Source: Paramoeba atlantica
Lineage: Eukaryota; Discosea
Assembly (NCBI GenBank): GCA_977017575.1
Contig: CDRNVI010000021.1
Span: 1-64,000, forward strand
Length of the DNA: 64,000 nt
Direction of reading: 5' to 3'
Shown: piece by piece, positions 11,733-21,215 of the stretch
How positions within the stretch are numbered: the first letter of the stretch is position 1
Layout: each line of letters opens with the position of its first letter
The notes under the pieces: model-generated
Told to the model about the DNA's origin: nothing
Databases searched by the model: none
The model's input: only the letters and a program-made list of their open reading frames with translations
Translations under genes and position numbers: made by a program

Positions 11733-12383
11733 TTTTTTTTTTTTTTTTTTTTTGGATCCCTAACATTTTGTTTGTCAAAGGTCTTAACAAAAGCCCGTGG
11801 AGCGCATATATTATATACGCGCCGATTACTATCAAATGTTCACATTCTAATAAACTAATATCCCTTTCTTTTCTTAAGAAGTATTTGAGATGACAAGCTT
11901 AAAAACTCGTCTCAGTGTATTGGGCGTGAGCTAGAAACTGGCGGAGTTGAGCGTGGAGGATACTTCCTGCCTGTTCCTGGTGGAGTAGCGTAAATGTTTC
12001 CATTACGCTGTGTCTCTCTAGCCCGCAACGGTCCGCAATAGCCCACAGGAGATTTCGAGTGGCGTTGTGCATGGAACCGAAGGACAGAACAGGGATACAT
12101 TCAAAGCATTCCTTGTTTATCATGCCACTGTCAACATAGCGTACACGCTTGCGCTTTATCGCTTCGTTCATGAGGAATGTCGTATTGTGTTTGATATTCG
12201 AGGGAGCCAGTTCGTGAACTACTGTGAGGTCGTAGTATTTCTCTCCTGAAGCCCATTGAATTGCGAGGTCGGGGCCCGTGCGACGCAGAGTACTTCCAAC
12301 ACATGTCCTGGCATGTTCCGTTTTGTTTTCAGGGTGGATCGTGGCTGCGCACGCAGAGCACTCATAGTAACTGAACTGACGAC
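11733..12383 (-). pseudogene. LINE F 3' fragment, antisense
   Basis: Reading minus, 12383 to 11902 encodes the second half of the LINE F endonuclease domain (QFSYYECSACAATIHPENK, then GPDLAIQW, then YYDLTVVHELAP) to its stop. The 3' UTR and poly(A) (T-run 11733-11753) follow. It is almost identical to the plus-strand copy at 40.4-41.1 kb. GPD...YDLTVVH is the PD...D core of the R2/CRE-type restriction-like endonuclease. It is 5'-truncated, and RT is absent. Confidence 0.85.
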
Positions 12384-12992
12384 AAAATGGCCGGTCTCTA
12401 GAGCGCCCAAAAACTCTTTCAGCCCGGGCCCTGCCGCGAATCGTCCGCTGTATCTGTGTCCCTCGCCGGCGAAAATACAACTCAAGTCTCCCGCGAAGCT
12501 TCACGTCGACTGCGAGATTGGTAAAAGTGTACAAAAGTGCAACGATGGTTCTAGAGCGCCCGAAAATCTCTTTCAGCTCGGAATTTCGTACCATGCAGTT
12601 CAGCTTTTTCATGCGCAATGGCCGACAGGAGAGGAATGGAGACGTCCGATGAACTGCCGAGTGGCGGCATGGCGAGTGAAGTTGGGAAGGAAGGTGAAGT
12701 GTGAAGACAACGGCCTCGTGGTATACTCCCAACTTCGGGAGCACCTCGAAGACAAGTAATAGATTTTAGAAATATTCTACACTGGTGAAATAGCTGAGAG
12801 ATAATATCCGTTGACATCTAAATATTATATATTTTTTATTTTATACGGAGATAGTTTCTCTTCGAAAATTGAGAGAAGGGGGGAAGGAGCACATTTCTCA
12901 TTTTCCTACGTGGCTTCCTGCTGTAGGGAGCTTATAGGATTTCACAGGAGAAATGCCTCCGAGAATGTTTTTCAGAAAAACAAAAAAAAAAA
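12384..12992 (+). pseudogene. LINE fragment(s) in opposite orientation to LINE F
   Basis: A plus-strand frame ends at 12759 with VVYSQLREHLEDK, matching the extreme C-termini of LINE B (VYAQLRHFLEP) and LINE C (VVSQLREYIP). A UTR and an A-rich end near 12977-12992 follow. Two copies of a GAGCGCCC...CTTTCAGC motif lie at 12395-12423 and 12549-12581. The organisation before 12650 is unclear. Confidence 0.5.
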
Positions 12993-13029
12993 GGGTGTAT
13001 GAAAAGAGATTTAAAGGCCGGTTTCTTTC

Positions 13030-13136
13030 ATAAGGAAAGGTCTTACAATAAGGAAAGGTCTTACAATAAGGAAAGGTCTTACAATAAGGAAAGGTCTTAC
13101 AATAAGGAAAGGTCTTACAATAAGAAAAGGTCTTAC
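13030..13136. repeat. 18-bp minisatellite, 6 copies
   Basis: The unit is AATAAGGAAAGGTCTTAC and the last copy is variant. The reverse complement resembles the 17/18-bp satellites at 46.2 and 54.2 kb (shared core ACCTTTC). Confidence 0.9.
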
Positions 13137-13598
13137 ATGTGAAGAAGAAGCCCTAATTTAAGGGGCGATATTGTATTTAATAATTTTTGCAAAAGTTAAT
13201 AAAGCTTTTGCTTTACTTTGCAACTCGAAAATTTTGGATCACCACCCTTCCCTTTACATAATTAGAAAAAAAAAATTAGCAAAATCAAAATTTTCGAATA
13301 ATCGCCCCTTTGCACAAATGATGGCGAATATATCTAAATATAGTTACCTTCGTCAAAAAAAAAAAGATATTTTATTTTATTTATAAAAGGATTTTCTGCA
13401 CAGAAGGATTGTTATTCCAGGTTGAAAAGTGATATTCAAAAAAAAAAAAGATATTTTATTCATATTGTATTTTAACCGCTGCACTGTAGGCGGGAACTAT
13501 GAAAAATTGATATGTATTTTATCTACACCAAGGCACTTTTGAAGGCAATAGCGCAGCGCGCAAAAATTGTTGTTTTACGTGAAAGCACGAACTGGATT
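13137..13598. other. AT-rich spacer with YR-element-like scraps
   Basis: No gene is visible. Oligo(A) followed by GATATTTTATT occurs at about 13347-13390 and 13438-13465. It resembles the start of the A repeat of the YR element at 36.2 kb (GATATTTTATTCATAAAAGG), so these may be terminal relics. The rest is unassigned. Confidence 0.4.
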
Positions 13599-13730
13599 TC
13601 AAACATAACCAGCTACCCCCGTCTCCTTCGCCATGGCACGCGTCAGCATGCCCATTTATTTGAAAAAGAGTAGGAAAGAAAACACAACAAGGTACAACAA
13701 GGTACAGAAACTGTATCTTTATCGTTAAAG
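13599..13730 (-). pseudogene. LINE G-like 5' end with doubled SL 3' end
   Basis: On the minus strand a 36-nt SL (13730-13695) is followed by a second copy of its last ten bases (TACCTTGTTG), then a 29-nt pyrimidine-rich leader. An ATG at 13655 opens MGMLTRAMAKETGVAGYV and a stop. It aligns with the start of LINE G (MGVFTRAKAKETGVAP). Only 18 codons remain. Confidence 0.75.
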
Positions 13731-14191
13731 GGGTGTTTGTTAGAGGGGTGTTTATTCCAAACACCTGGTCCAGCGGAACCCACGCAAGGAATTACAGCAG
13801 ATGTTTCTCAAGTAGCGCAAGAGTTGACGCAACGGTTTACTAAGCTGGATCGTACAGTTGACATGTTGGCCAGTCATGTGAGCACACTACACATGTCACG
13901 GGACTCGATTCGAGAGATAATTCGACAGGAACTTCGGCAGGCTGTCAGTACCGCACGTATCCCAATGGTGGTTCTTGACGAAGTATCAGCAACACGTGCA
14001 GATCGATTCAATGATCCGGTTCGCAATCGCTGCGCGGTTGATGTAAGTACAAATTCCTTGTATGCCAGTCTACCGGTATTGGGTTCGGAAGCCTTAGCAG
14101 CAAAAGTCGCGGTGATTGCTGAACAGCTCAAGAGGAATGACCTCGAGATTGAAGTAACTTGGTTCCTTGCAACAGATAATCCCTCCAGTGC
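13731..14191 (+). pseudogene. Unrecognised reading frame, fragment
   Basis: An open frame of about 150 codons contains a stretch rich in heptad-like hydrophobics (VAQELTQRFTKLDRTVDML) that could be a coiled coil, then EIIRQELRQAV. I see no family motif. It ends where LINE B sequence begins (about 14192). It could be an ORF1 piece of another element or a host-gene fragment; I cannot decide. Confidence 0.35.
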
Positions 14192-14544
14192 TACCAATGG
14201 CCGGGACGTTAAAAGCAACCTCCAATAAGGGGAGTTATGACTGGCTACTGTCCAATGTAAGATATGTACCACCGCACTTATTCGAGCTAGCAGTCATGCC
14301 CCGTCTTGGAGTACATCACCCGAGACTTCCTGATGCTATGACTTGCCCTGGATGCCGAACATTGATGGATGCAAACACTGCACTAACTCACATCCCCGGA
14401 TGCGTGCAATGTACAGGTTTCAACGCCACAGCGAAGCACAACATGTTGACCAAGTTTCTGTATGATCTTTGCATGAAAGCTGGTATTCCATGCGAAAGAG
14501 AGCCGCGTTCTTTTAGCACGTGGAGTTGTCTAACATGCGGAAAT
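14192..14544 (+). pseudogene. LINE B copy 1, segment I
   Basis: It is near-identical to 47,491-47,838 in LINE B copy 2: KGSYDWLLSN, the CPGC...HIPGCVQC zinc-binding motif, then PCEREPRSFS of the endonuclease domain. It stops at the 13-bp target duplication 14532-14544 and resumes at 25477. Confidence 0.9.
14532..14544. repeat. 13-bp target-site duplication, left
   Basis: AACATGCGGAAAT here and at 25477-25489 brackets the RTE-like LINE with its two nested YR elements. Confidence 0.9.
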
Positions 14545-14611
14545 GGAACTAATTCGCGCACTATATAACACAACAACTGCAAGCGTCATGTTAAACGACG
14601 GCACGAAGAGT
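14545..14611 (+). pseudogene. RTE-like LINE, 5' segment (RT domain)
   Basis: In frame this reads IRALYNTTTASVMLNDGTKS. It continues without loss at 18827 as ESFEIPGGLKQGCPMS, the conserved RT palm segment before the GxxQG box. The element is 5'-truncated, lacking endonuclease and RT fingers. Confidence 0.8.
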
Positions 14612-15147
14612 TATAGTTTACGGAAAGAATTGATCAAAGAAGATACTTTTGATTCTGTATGAGATCTGACCGTGGCCCTACGGGGCACATGATATTTAAT
14701 ATTATGATCTGATTTCAGTGTGACATTGCCCCCTCTGGGGGGAACCATGTATATTTGTAGATTATCAATTATACAGTACTATACTTTATTATTACACTAG
14801 TAGCTTTTCTCTATTTTCGCAAAAGGAAAGTTTTTTATTCTGGCTCGACAAACGCCCGGGTGGAACCAGGGTACTTTTCTTGAGATGGGCCGAGCAATTA
14901 TCCAATCGCTACGTGACGCGTACTGGCGTGCGCGTCGCGTGGACGTGGAGCTAGTACATGAGAAAATGCAAAAAGACGTGCGTCCCAACGATAAATTTTA
15001 CCACCACGTGAGTGATCAGCTGGCCGAAAGAGAAAAACGTTTATCTCGAGCATACGCCACGTATGTACCTCAAGGATCGCAGCGTTATTTTACTCCGCAC
15101 GTCACACCAGCTCGCGCGCCTGCGCCATACCGAAGACCGGGAATGCT

Positions 15148-17970
15148 GTGTTTTGGGTGCCGTTCACCCGATCATGTATGGAAAAACTGTCCAAAGCGGG
15201 ATTTTCGTTCGCGGGTGGCTGGCCCTGCCGGGAGCAGCAAGAGCTTATGAAAAAGCCCCACCCTAACGGCCAGTGTTATTATATTCAAGGGGAAAAGTGT
15301 GTCGAATATGCAAGTTGCAAAGAAAAGGAGGAGGGAGAGAAGGTTACAAACGGAAAAGCAGACGGTGAATGTACCAAGTGCAGGCGACTTGAAAGGGAGA
15401 TTGATAAGATCTGGGAGTTTGTACGGAGGAATGTTAAGTGTGGATACTACGCCAGTAAGGATGAAGTTGATGAAGTTATTAATGGGAATTACTCACGTGA
15501 CGGAAGAGGTCCGTGTAGCACTAGATGGGATGTCCGAGATGTGGAGCAACGCAACCTGGAAAAGCAGGGCGAGGTTGTGGGAAAGACTAACCGCCTTTTG
15601 CAATTGGAAGGCAATCGAAATTACCGCGATACATGCAGTAACTTTTGTGGCGACGATGAACATCAGAGTACAGGGCAAGCTCACGTACGCACGCAGCCTC
15701 GCTTCTATATTAAGCCTCGCAGGCCTGGAAACGAATCCTCTAAAATTTTATGTAAAATCACTGATGGCAGAAGGGGCCACGGAGCCAGTACGCCAGATGG
15801 CTCCTTTGACACCCACGTTACTGAACCAGTTATGGCACCATCTCCCATGCAGCGAAAGACATACCTTGATGCTTTGTTGGAAAGCAGCCAGCCGGTGGAC
15901 AGAGACTGCAAGTTTAACGAAGGAACAATTTCGCGAATTAACGCCGTTAAGAATAGTGATTTGGTGGGGGCGAAAAACAAAGACTTCCAGGTTCAACCCA
16001 TACCGACCCTCCATGTACACGGTGATCGAGGGCCCCGGAACCGCTACCCTTCACGCGTACATCAGTCAGTTGGGACAGCACCAGCCAATGTCCAGATCAA
16101 CGGTGACGGAGGTCGACGCCCGCATTCGAGAGCGGTTAGGGGCGGGGTACGGCACGCATTCGGCGAAGAGGGGCGCAATCACACACCTTTTCACAGAGGT
16201 AGCCAACGGGACAATCCGACTCGACGAGGTGCAACATCTCGCAAAGCACCAATCCCTGGAGTCCCTCCTGCGGTACAATGCGGACCCAGTCACTACCGCC
16301 TTGGCGCTTGGTACCCAGAAGGCCACGTCAAAACTACAGATACTGTGAGCCCCGAGGTTATTTTTAGCAAGTTTTTGGAAGATATACCACACGAGAAGGT
16401 AAAGCACACAATAACGAGATCGAGGAGGACCTCTAAGGTGGCACAGGAGGGGGATTGGAAGTTGCCCTTGCATGTGAAGCTAAATATTCCACAGATGGAG
16501 GTCGAGCGACTTAAACTGTTAATGAACCAAAAAGCACGTGAGCGCTTCCAGGAGACATGGAAAATTTTAACTCGGTTACCAAACACTCCGAGTAAAACAC
16601 CGGCGTGTAAATCATTATTGCACGACAAGGATATAACCCAGCTGGTGGACGCAGGATTTGTGTCACACGTCAACACAGAGGAAGCACAGCGTCGCCCAAC
16701 GATGGAATGGGTGATACCATTCACGGTTGTCGAGCCTGCTGACGACGAGACAGAACGCCGGCGGTTTATAGCATGGACCCGGGATGACAACGCGCGGATT
16801 AAGGAGGTTTATGAGCCACAAGTACCGGTAAAACATGCAGCCTATTATCTCCATCGAGCCCGACAGGACTCGGCGGTAAAGCGTGATCTGGCATGCGGTT
16901 TTTTTCAGGTCGCGATTCCATCCGAAAGTAGGGCGAAGTTCAGATTTTTGGACCGCAGTGGGCAAGTATATGAAATGAATGTGATGCCGATGGGACACCG
17001 GTGTGCCCCTGAGTTGATGCACTCGTTAACCGCGACAATAGCGGGAGATCCAGCTTACTGTAATAAGAAATCGGCGTTTGCCCACAATGGTCTGGATGTG
17101 TATATCGACGGCATTCGTTACGCTTCTAGTGACAAAAATACACAGGAATATGCCGCGTTTATAGATCGACGGGCGCAGCAAGTTAACGCCCGTTTTAAGG
17201 AGCTTGGGGTGCCACCTTTGCAGAACTACACATTCAATGGAGTCAATTATCACCACCGATCAGGGAAAGTTGCATTGGGACCCAAGATAACGCGAAGACT
17301 TCAGAATGATAACTACATGCATACCACATACTCTGGGCTGGAGGCCGGTGTTGGGAGGCTCATTTTTGCTTCGGCAATCATGGGCATACCGATTCCCCAA
17401 TATCATCTATTCTTGAAAATTGTCCGACGACGAATCAATCATTTAAATCGCGATCCTTGCCTATTGGATACTGTCGTACCTTTACCATTACGAGTGCGAG
17501 TGAAGTTGACCGAGTGGCGCGATTCCTTGATCTATTGTTCTCCAGTGGACCCGGTCCGACACCCTGATACAGTACCACATCAGCACGTTCTATTTACCGA
17601 TGCGTCGTCCACCGGGTGGGGGGCGGTGCTTTACCTCGACTATGGGAAAGTTTTATGTACCGGAGCCTCCTGGCCGGAGGGTTTCAAGTACGAAGTGAAT
17701 CGAGCCGAAGCTCGGGCAGTACGTTTGGCGTTTGAGAAGTACGGGCATCACTTTCAGCGAGATACATGCGTAGATTTATTTGTTGACAATACATCCTGTT
17801 TAGCAGCGATCAATAGGAAAGTGTCAGGATCTGATGGCATTACTTCGGAGTTGTATGGTTTGTTGAAATATTTGAATCGTCAAGGAATTGCAGTACAGGC
17901 AGAATATATTGCATCAAAAGAAAATCCTGCAGATCCATATAGCAGAATGTGTGAAGAGAAAAAGCATTGA
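15148..17970 (+). CDS. RT/RNase H frame of YR copy A
   Basis: Part of a fossil element. The first 400 codons overlap the recombinase frame in another phase. RT begins around 16.5 kb (LVDAGFVSHV, DLACGFFQVAIP, MPMGHRCAPELM, VYIDGIRYAS). RNase H follows (LFTDASSTGWGA, EARAVRLAF, DNTSCLAAI, ENPADPYSR). It is near-identical to the copy B frame. Confidence 0.75.
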   Translation: MFWVPFTRSCMEKLSKAGFSFAGGWPCREQQELMKKPHPNGQCYYIQGEKCVEYASCKEKEEGEKVTNGKADGECTKCRRLEREIDKIWEFVRRNVKCGYYASKDEVDEVINGNYSRDGRGPCSTRWDVRDVEQRNLEKQGEVVGKTNRLLQLEGNRNYRDTCSNFCGDDEHQSTGQAHVRTQPRFYIKPRRPGNESSKILCKITDGRRGHGASTPDGSFDTHVTEPVMAPSPMQRKTYLDALLESSQPVDRDCKFNEGTISRINAVKNSDLVGAKNKDFQVQPIPTLHVHGDRGPRNRYPSRVHQSVGTAPANVQINGDGGRRPHSRAVRGGVRHAFGEEGRNHTPFHRGSQRDNPTRRGATSRKAPIPGVPPAVQCGPSHYRLGAWYPEGHVKTTDTVSPEVIFSKFLEDIPHEKVKHTITRSRRTSKVAQEGDWKLPLHVKLNIPQMEVERLKLLMNQKARERFQETWKILTRLPNTPSKTPACKSLLHDKDITQLVDAGFVSHVNTEEAQRRPTMEWVIPFTVVEPADDETERRRFIAWTRDDNARIKEVYEPQVPVKHAAYYLHRARQDSAVKRDLACGFFQVAIPSESRAKFRFLDRSGQVYEMNVMPMGHRCAPELMHSLTATIAGDPAYCNKKSAFAHNGLDVYIDGIRYASSDKNTQEYAAFIDRRAQQVNARFKELGVPPLQNYTFNGVNYHHRSGKVALGPKITRRLQNDNYMHTTYSGLEAGVGRLIFASAIMGIPIPQYHLFLKIVRRRINHLNRDPCLLDTVVPLPLRVRVKLTEWRDSLIYCSPVDPVRHPDTVPHQHVLFTDASSTGWGAVLYLDYGKVLCTGASWPEGFKYEVNRAEARAVRLAFEKYGHHFQRDTCVDLFVDNTSCLAAINRKVSGSDGITSELYGLLKYLNRQGIAVQAEYIASKENPADPYSRMCEEKKH
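15299..16348 (+). CDS. Tyrosine recombinase frame of YR copy A
   Basis: Part of a fossil element. The 349-codon frame shows the recombinase layout: an SAM-like N-terminal part, WKAASRWTE around the first catalytic arginine, THSAKRGAITH (HxxR-like box) and a C-terminal helix. It is overlapped throughout by the RT/RNase H frame 15148-17970. Confidence 0.7.
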   Translation: MSNMQVAKKRRRERRLQTEKQTVNVPSAGDLKGRLIRSGSLYGGMLSVDTTPVRMKLMKLLMGITHVTEEVRVALDGMSEMWSNATWKSRARLWERLTAFCNWKAIEITAIHAVTFVATMNIRVQGKLTYARSLASILSLAGLETNPLKFYVKSLMAEGATEPVRQMAPLTPTLLNQLWHHLPCSERHTLMLCWKAASRWTETASLTKEQFRELTPLRIVIWWGRKTKTSRFNPYRPSMYTVIEGPGTATLHAYISQLGQHQPMSRSTVTEVDARIRERLGAGYGTHSAKRGAITHLFTEVANGTIRLDEVQHLAKHQSLESLLRYNADPVTTALALGTQKATSKLQIL

Positions 17971-18826
17971 TACAATCAATAACCAGGAAGAACGGATATT
18001 CGAGCGATTTTGATATGTATGGGATGTATGTTGATGTGAGGATTGGGCAATGTGTGAGTGAGAGTACGAGGTGATGAGGGGGGCTCTCAGGTAGTAGGCG
18101 ACCTGGGGGTTTCGCCACATTACTAGCGTGTGGGTGATTGTGAGAACTGGCGAGTGGGTGGTCCCCGCCGGGGAACTACCCATTCGCAAGAGAGAGAGAG
18201 GTGAAGATTGTTTTTATAAGGACGTCCTTTAGTACTATATTCATCAAATAATTTTATTTATAGTAACGTTCAAAACACAGGTATTTGGGTGCCTCGTATT
18301 TGATAAATTATATTTAGTGATTACAAATTAATTATTTGTTTATTAAAATTATATTCTGATGAGCAATTCTTATAGTTTACGGAAAGAATTGATCAAAGAA
18401 GATACTTTTGATTCTGTATGAGATCTGACCGTGGCCCTACGGGGCACATGATATTTAATATTATGATCTGATTTCAGTGTGACATTGCCCCCTCTGGGGG
18501 GAACCATGTATATTTGTAGATTATCAATTATACAGTACTATACTTTATTATTACACTAGTAGCTTTTCTCTATTTTCGCAAAAGGAAAGTTGCCCCACCC
18601 GCCATCCCCCGAACCACTCCCCGCCGGGGAACTACCCATTCGCAAGAGAGAGAGAGGTGAAGATTGTTTTTATAAGGACGTCCTTTAGTACTATATTCAT
18701 CAAATAATTTTATTTATAGTAACGTTCAAAACACAGGTATTTGGGTGCCTCGTATTTGATAAATTATATTTAGTGATTACAAATTAATTATTTGTTTATT
18801 AAAATTATATTCTGATGAGCAATTCT

Positions 18827-19781
18827 GAAAGCTTCGAAATACCTGGCGGCTTAAAACAAGGCTGTCCAATGAGCTGCCTGCTATTCAATGCAACATTTGA
18901 TGCTGTACTCCGGAAAGCACTACAGATTAAAACTGCAGGCATCCGTGTCGAATGGAGGATCCCAAAAGGAAGAGCTCAACGAGGCGATAAAGTAACCGGT
19001 ACAGATGTTTTCGGACTCATAGCGTATGCGGATGACCTTGTTCTTTGGTCGGACGAACAAACGGAACTGCAAAATACCTTAAACGCAGTAGTAGGGGTTA
19101 TGAACCAATGGGGAATAAGGATAAACACAAGGAAAACTAAAACACAGGTAATTCAACCTTGCAAAGCAGAAAAGTATTACACATCCGAGAAGAAACTATT
19201 GAACAAGTACGGAACTTCTCATACCTTGGAACAGTCATCAGTGAAGATGCTTCATTGGAAGAAGAAATAGAAAACAGAATAAGAAGAGCTTGCGCAGGTA
19301 TGAGAAAATTTAGAGACTTGTGGAAAGACAAGGCTATCACAAGGAAAACGAAAAGACTCATCCTGGAAGTCTGTATAGTACCAATTCTACTATATGCGAG
19401 CTCAACGTGGGCGCTTACACCAACCCAGCATCTGAAACTCAACCGCGCCTATATAAGATACATCAAAACATCTTTCGGCATACCATGGGTCAAGAACGAC
19501 AATAGCGCCTACAATGATAAACAGCACCAAGAATCTGCGAAGGATGCAATAAGATATACCTCCCAGAAGGAATGCCTATCGATCGCAGGAATGGACCCAC
19601 TCCAGCCACAAATAGATGCCCGAAGTTTACTGTTTGCTGGACACGTCGCAAGAATGGGTCCAGATAGATTCCCGAACAGAGTGTTATTCGGCAAATATCG
19701 ATCAACTCAAAATAGAGGAAATACATATAAACGAAGCCTGCCATGCTATAGTAGAAGCCTTGTAGCTGCACTGGAAAGAGT
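18827..19781 (+). pseudogene. RTE-like LINE, middle segment (RT palm to C-terminus)
   Basis: The frame from 18827 encodes IPGGLKQGCPMS, the catalytic YADDLVLW (tyrosine codon at 19025) and INTRKTK. The frame then shifts near 19.15 kb. The other phase carries VRNFSYLGTVISED, then LLYASSTWALTP and LFAGHVARMGPDRFP, the usual RTE/BovB-type C-terminal half. One frameshift is visible and copy B then interrupts it. The order and motifs are RTE-like rather than ingi-like, and there is no RNase H. Confidence 0.8.
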
Positions 19782-20000
19782 TATAGTTTACGGAAAGAAT
19801 TGATCAAAGAAGATACTTTTGATTCTGTATGAGATCTGACCGTGGCCCTACGGGGCACATGATATTTAATATTATGATCTGATTTCAGTGTGACATTGCC
19901 CCCTCTGGGGGGAACCATGTATATTTGTAGATTATCAATTATACAGTACTATACTTTATTATTACACTAGTAGCTTTTCTCTATTTTCGCAAAAGGAAAG

Positions 20001-21215
20001 TTGCGATCAGAACTCGCAACTATGAATCCTTCGACGCGGAGCTTACGGAGCTCCCGACGTTCCTCTCCTGTGACGGAGCCGCTCGCGCCTACCGAGCCGC
20101 TTACGACGCACGATCTGACCAATGTATGTGCAGTGATCCGGGAGAGACTTCTTTTGGCACCGGCCGACAAGCCGGCGGTGTCAGTGCAAGCTTTTTTTCG
20201 CCGCAAGGACGAGCCCAATGAATCAATAAAAGCAGTGTACGGAAAAGTTCGTCAGGAAGGTTTGGAGTTATGGGCCGTGTGGGAAGATGAACCCACGAAA
20301 GAGTATCCTTTTCCTCATGCGGAACTGAATTATTATCAGGTAAAAATCCACCATTTTCCAGGGGAGGTTCCACAGACCGAGACGAGGGGAGGGACAGCCC
20401 AGGGGGGGCCACAGACAGCAGGAGATCCGACACAACCTTCGACCACGCCAGGAACTCAACCAACTGTACCCTCTGCGATGTTACCGACACAAGGGCGCCG
20501 ACCTGTACGGCAAATGAACGCGCTCGATGAAACTCGTGTTAATGAGGAACCTGCGGAAGTGATATTTTCGACAGATGCATCCCCGTTGGTTCTCGACCCG
20601 AACGCCCTGGATCCCTATGAGCCCATTACATTTGAGCCGTGGATTATGTCTCTCGATGAGGGTGGGTTTCGAACGAGGGATTTAATACGTGAACTGCGTG
20701 ATGCACCTGAGTTTGGATTACGAGTTAACCAGTACTTCCAAGATCGTACTTTCGTAAAACAGCAAGAGCGTAATTTTAATGGAATTTTCTGCAAGTGGAT
20801 TATTCTGGCTCGACAAACGCCCGGGTGGAACCAGAGTACTTTTCTTGAGATGGGCCGAGCAATTATCCAATCGCTACGTGACGCGTACTGGCGTGCGCGT
20901 CGCGTGGACGTGGAGCTAGTACATGAGAAAATGCAAAAAGACGTGCGTCCCAACGATAAATTTTACCACCACGTGAGTGATCAGCTGGCCGAAAGAGAAA
21001 AACGTTTATCTCGAGCATACGCCACGTATGTACCTCAAGGATCGCAGCGTTATTTTACTCCGCACGTCACACCAGCTCGCGCGCCTGCGCCATACCGAAG
21101 ACCGGGAATGCTGTGTTTTGGGTGCCGTTCACCCGATCATGTATGGAAAAACTGTCCAAAGCGGGATTTTCGTTCGCGGGTGGCTGGCCCTGCCGGGAGC
21201 AGCAAGAGCTTATGA
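20001..21215 (+). CDS. Gag-like frame of YR copy B
   Basis: Part of a fossil element. The 404-codon frame opens right at the end of A1. It is rich in P/T in the middle, has a conserved helical block, and ends in a CCHC zinc knuckle (CFGCRSPDHVWKNC), the nucleic-acid-binding signature of gag-type proteins. The RT/RNase H frame overlaps its last 100 bp. Confidence 0.7.
   Translation: MRSELATMNPSTRSLRSSRRSSPVTEPLAPTEPLTTHDLTNVCAVIRERLLLAPADKPAVSVQAFFRRKDEPNESIKAVYGKVRQEGLELWAVWEDEPTKEYPFPHAELNYYQVKIHHFPGEVPQTETRGGTAQGGPQTAGDPTQPSTTPGTQPTVPSAMLPTQGRRPVRQMNALDETRVNEEPAEVIFSTDASPLVLDPNALDPYEPITFEPWIMSLDEGGFRTRDLIRELRDAPEFGLRVNQYFQDRTFVKQQERNFNGIFCKWIILARQTPGWNQSTFLEMGRAIIQSLRDAYWRARRVDVELVHEKMQKDVRPNDKFYHHVSDQLAEREKRLSRAYATYVPQGSQRYFTPHVTPARAPAPYRRPGMLCFGCRSPDHVWKNCPKRDFRSRVAGPAGSSKSL

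Larger units (their letters stand above)
14612..18826 (+). mobile_element. YR retroelement copy A (VIPER/TATE-like, split direct repeats)
   Basis: The termini follow A1 - coding - B1 A2 B2: A1 from 14612, B1 18162-18370, A2 18371-18592, B2 18618-18826. The coding part includes a zinc-knuckle gag-like frame, a tyrosine-recombinase frame and an RT/RNase H frame. The internal repeats look identical to one another and the whole is near-identical to copy B, so it is young. It is about 0.8 kb shorter than copy B and broken (about one major break). It sits inside the RTE-like LINE with no target duplication. Confidence 0.85.

Noticed and set aside
13030-13136. CRISPR array
   Set aside because: Tandem repeats without unique spacers, in a eukaryotic retroelement context.
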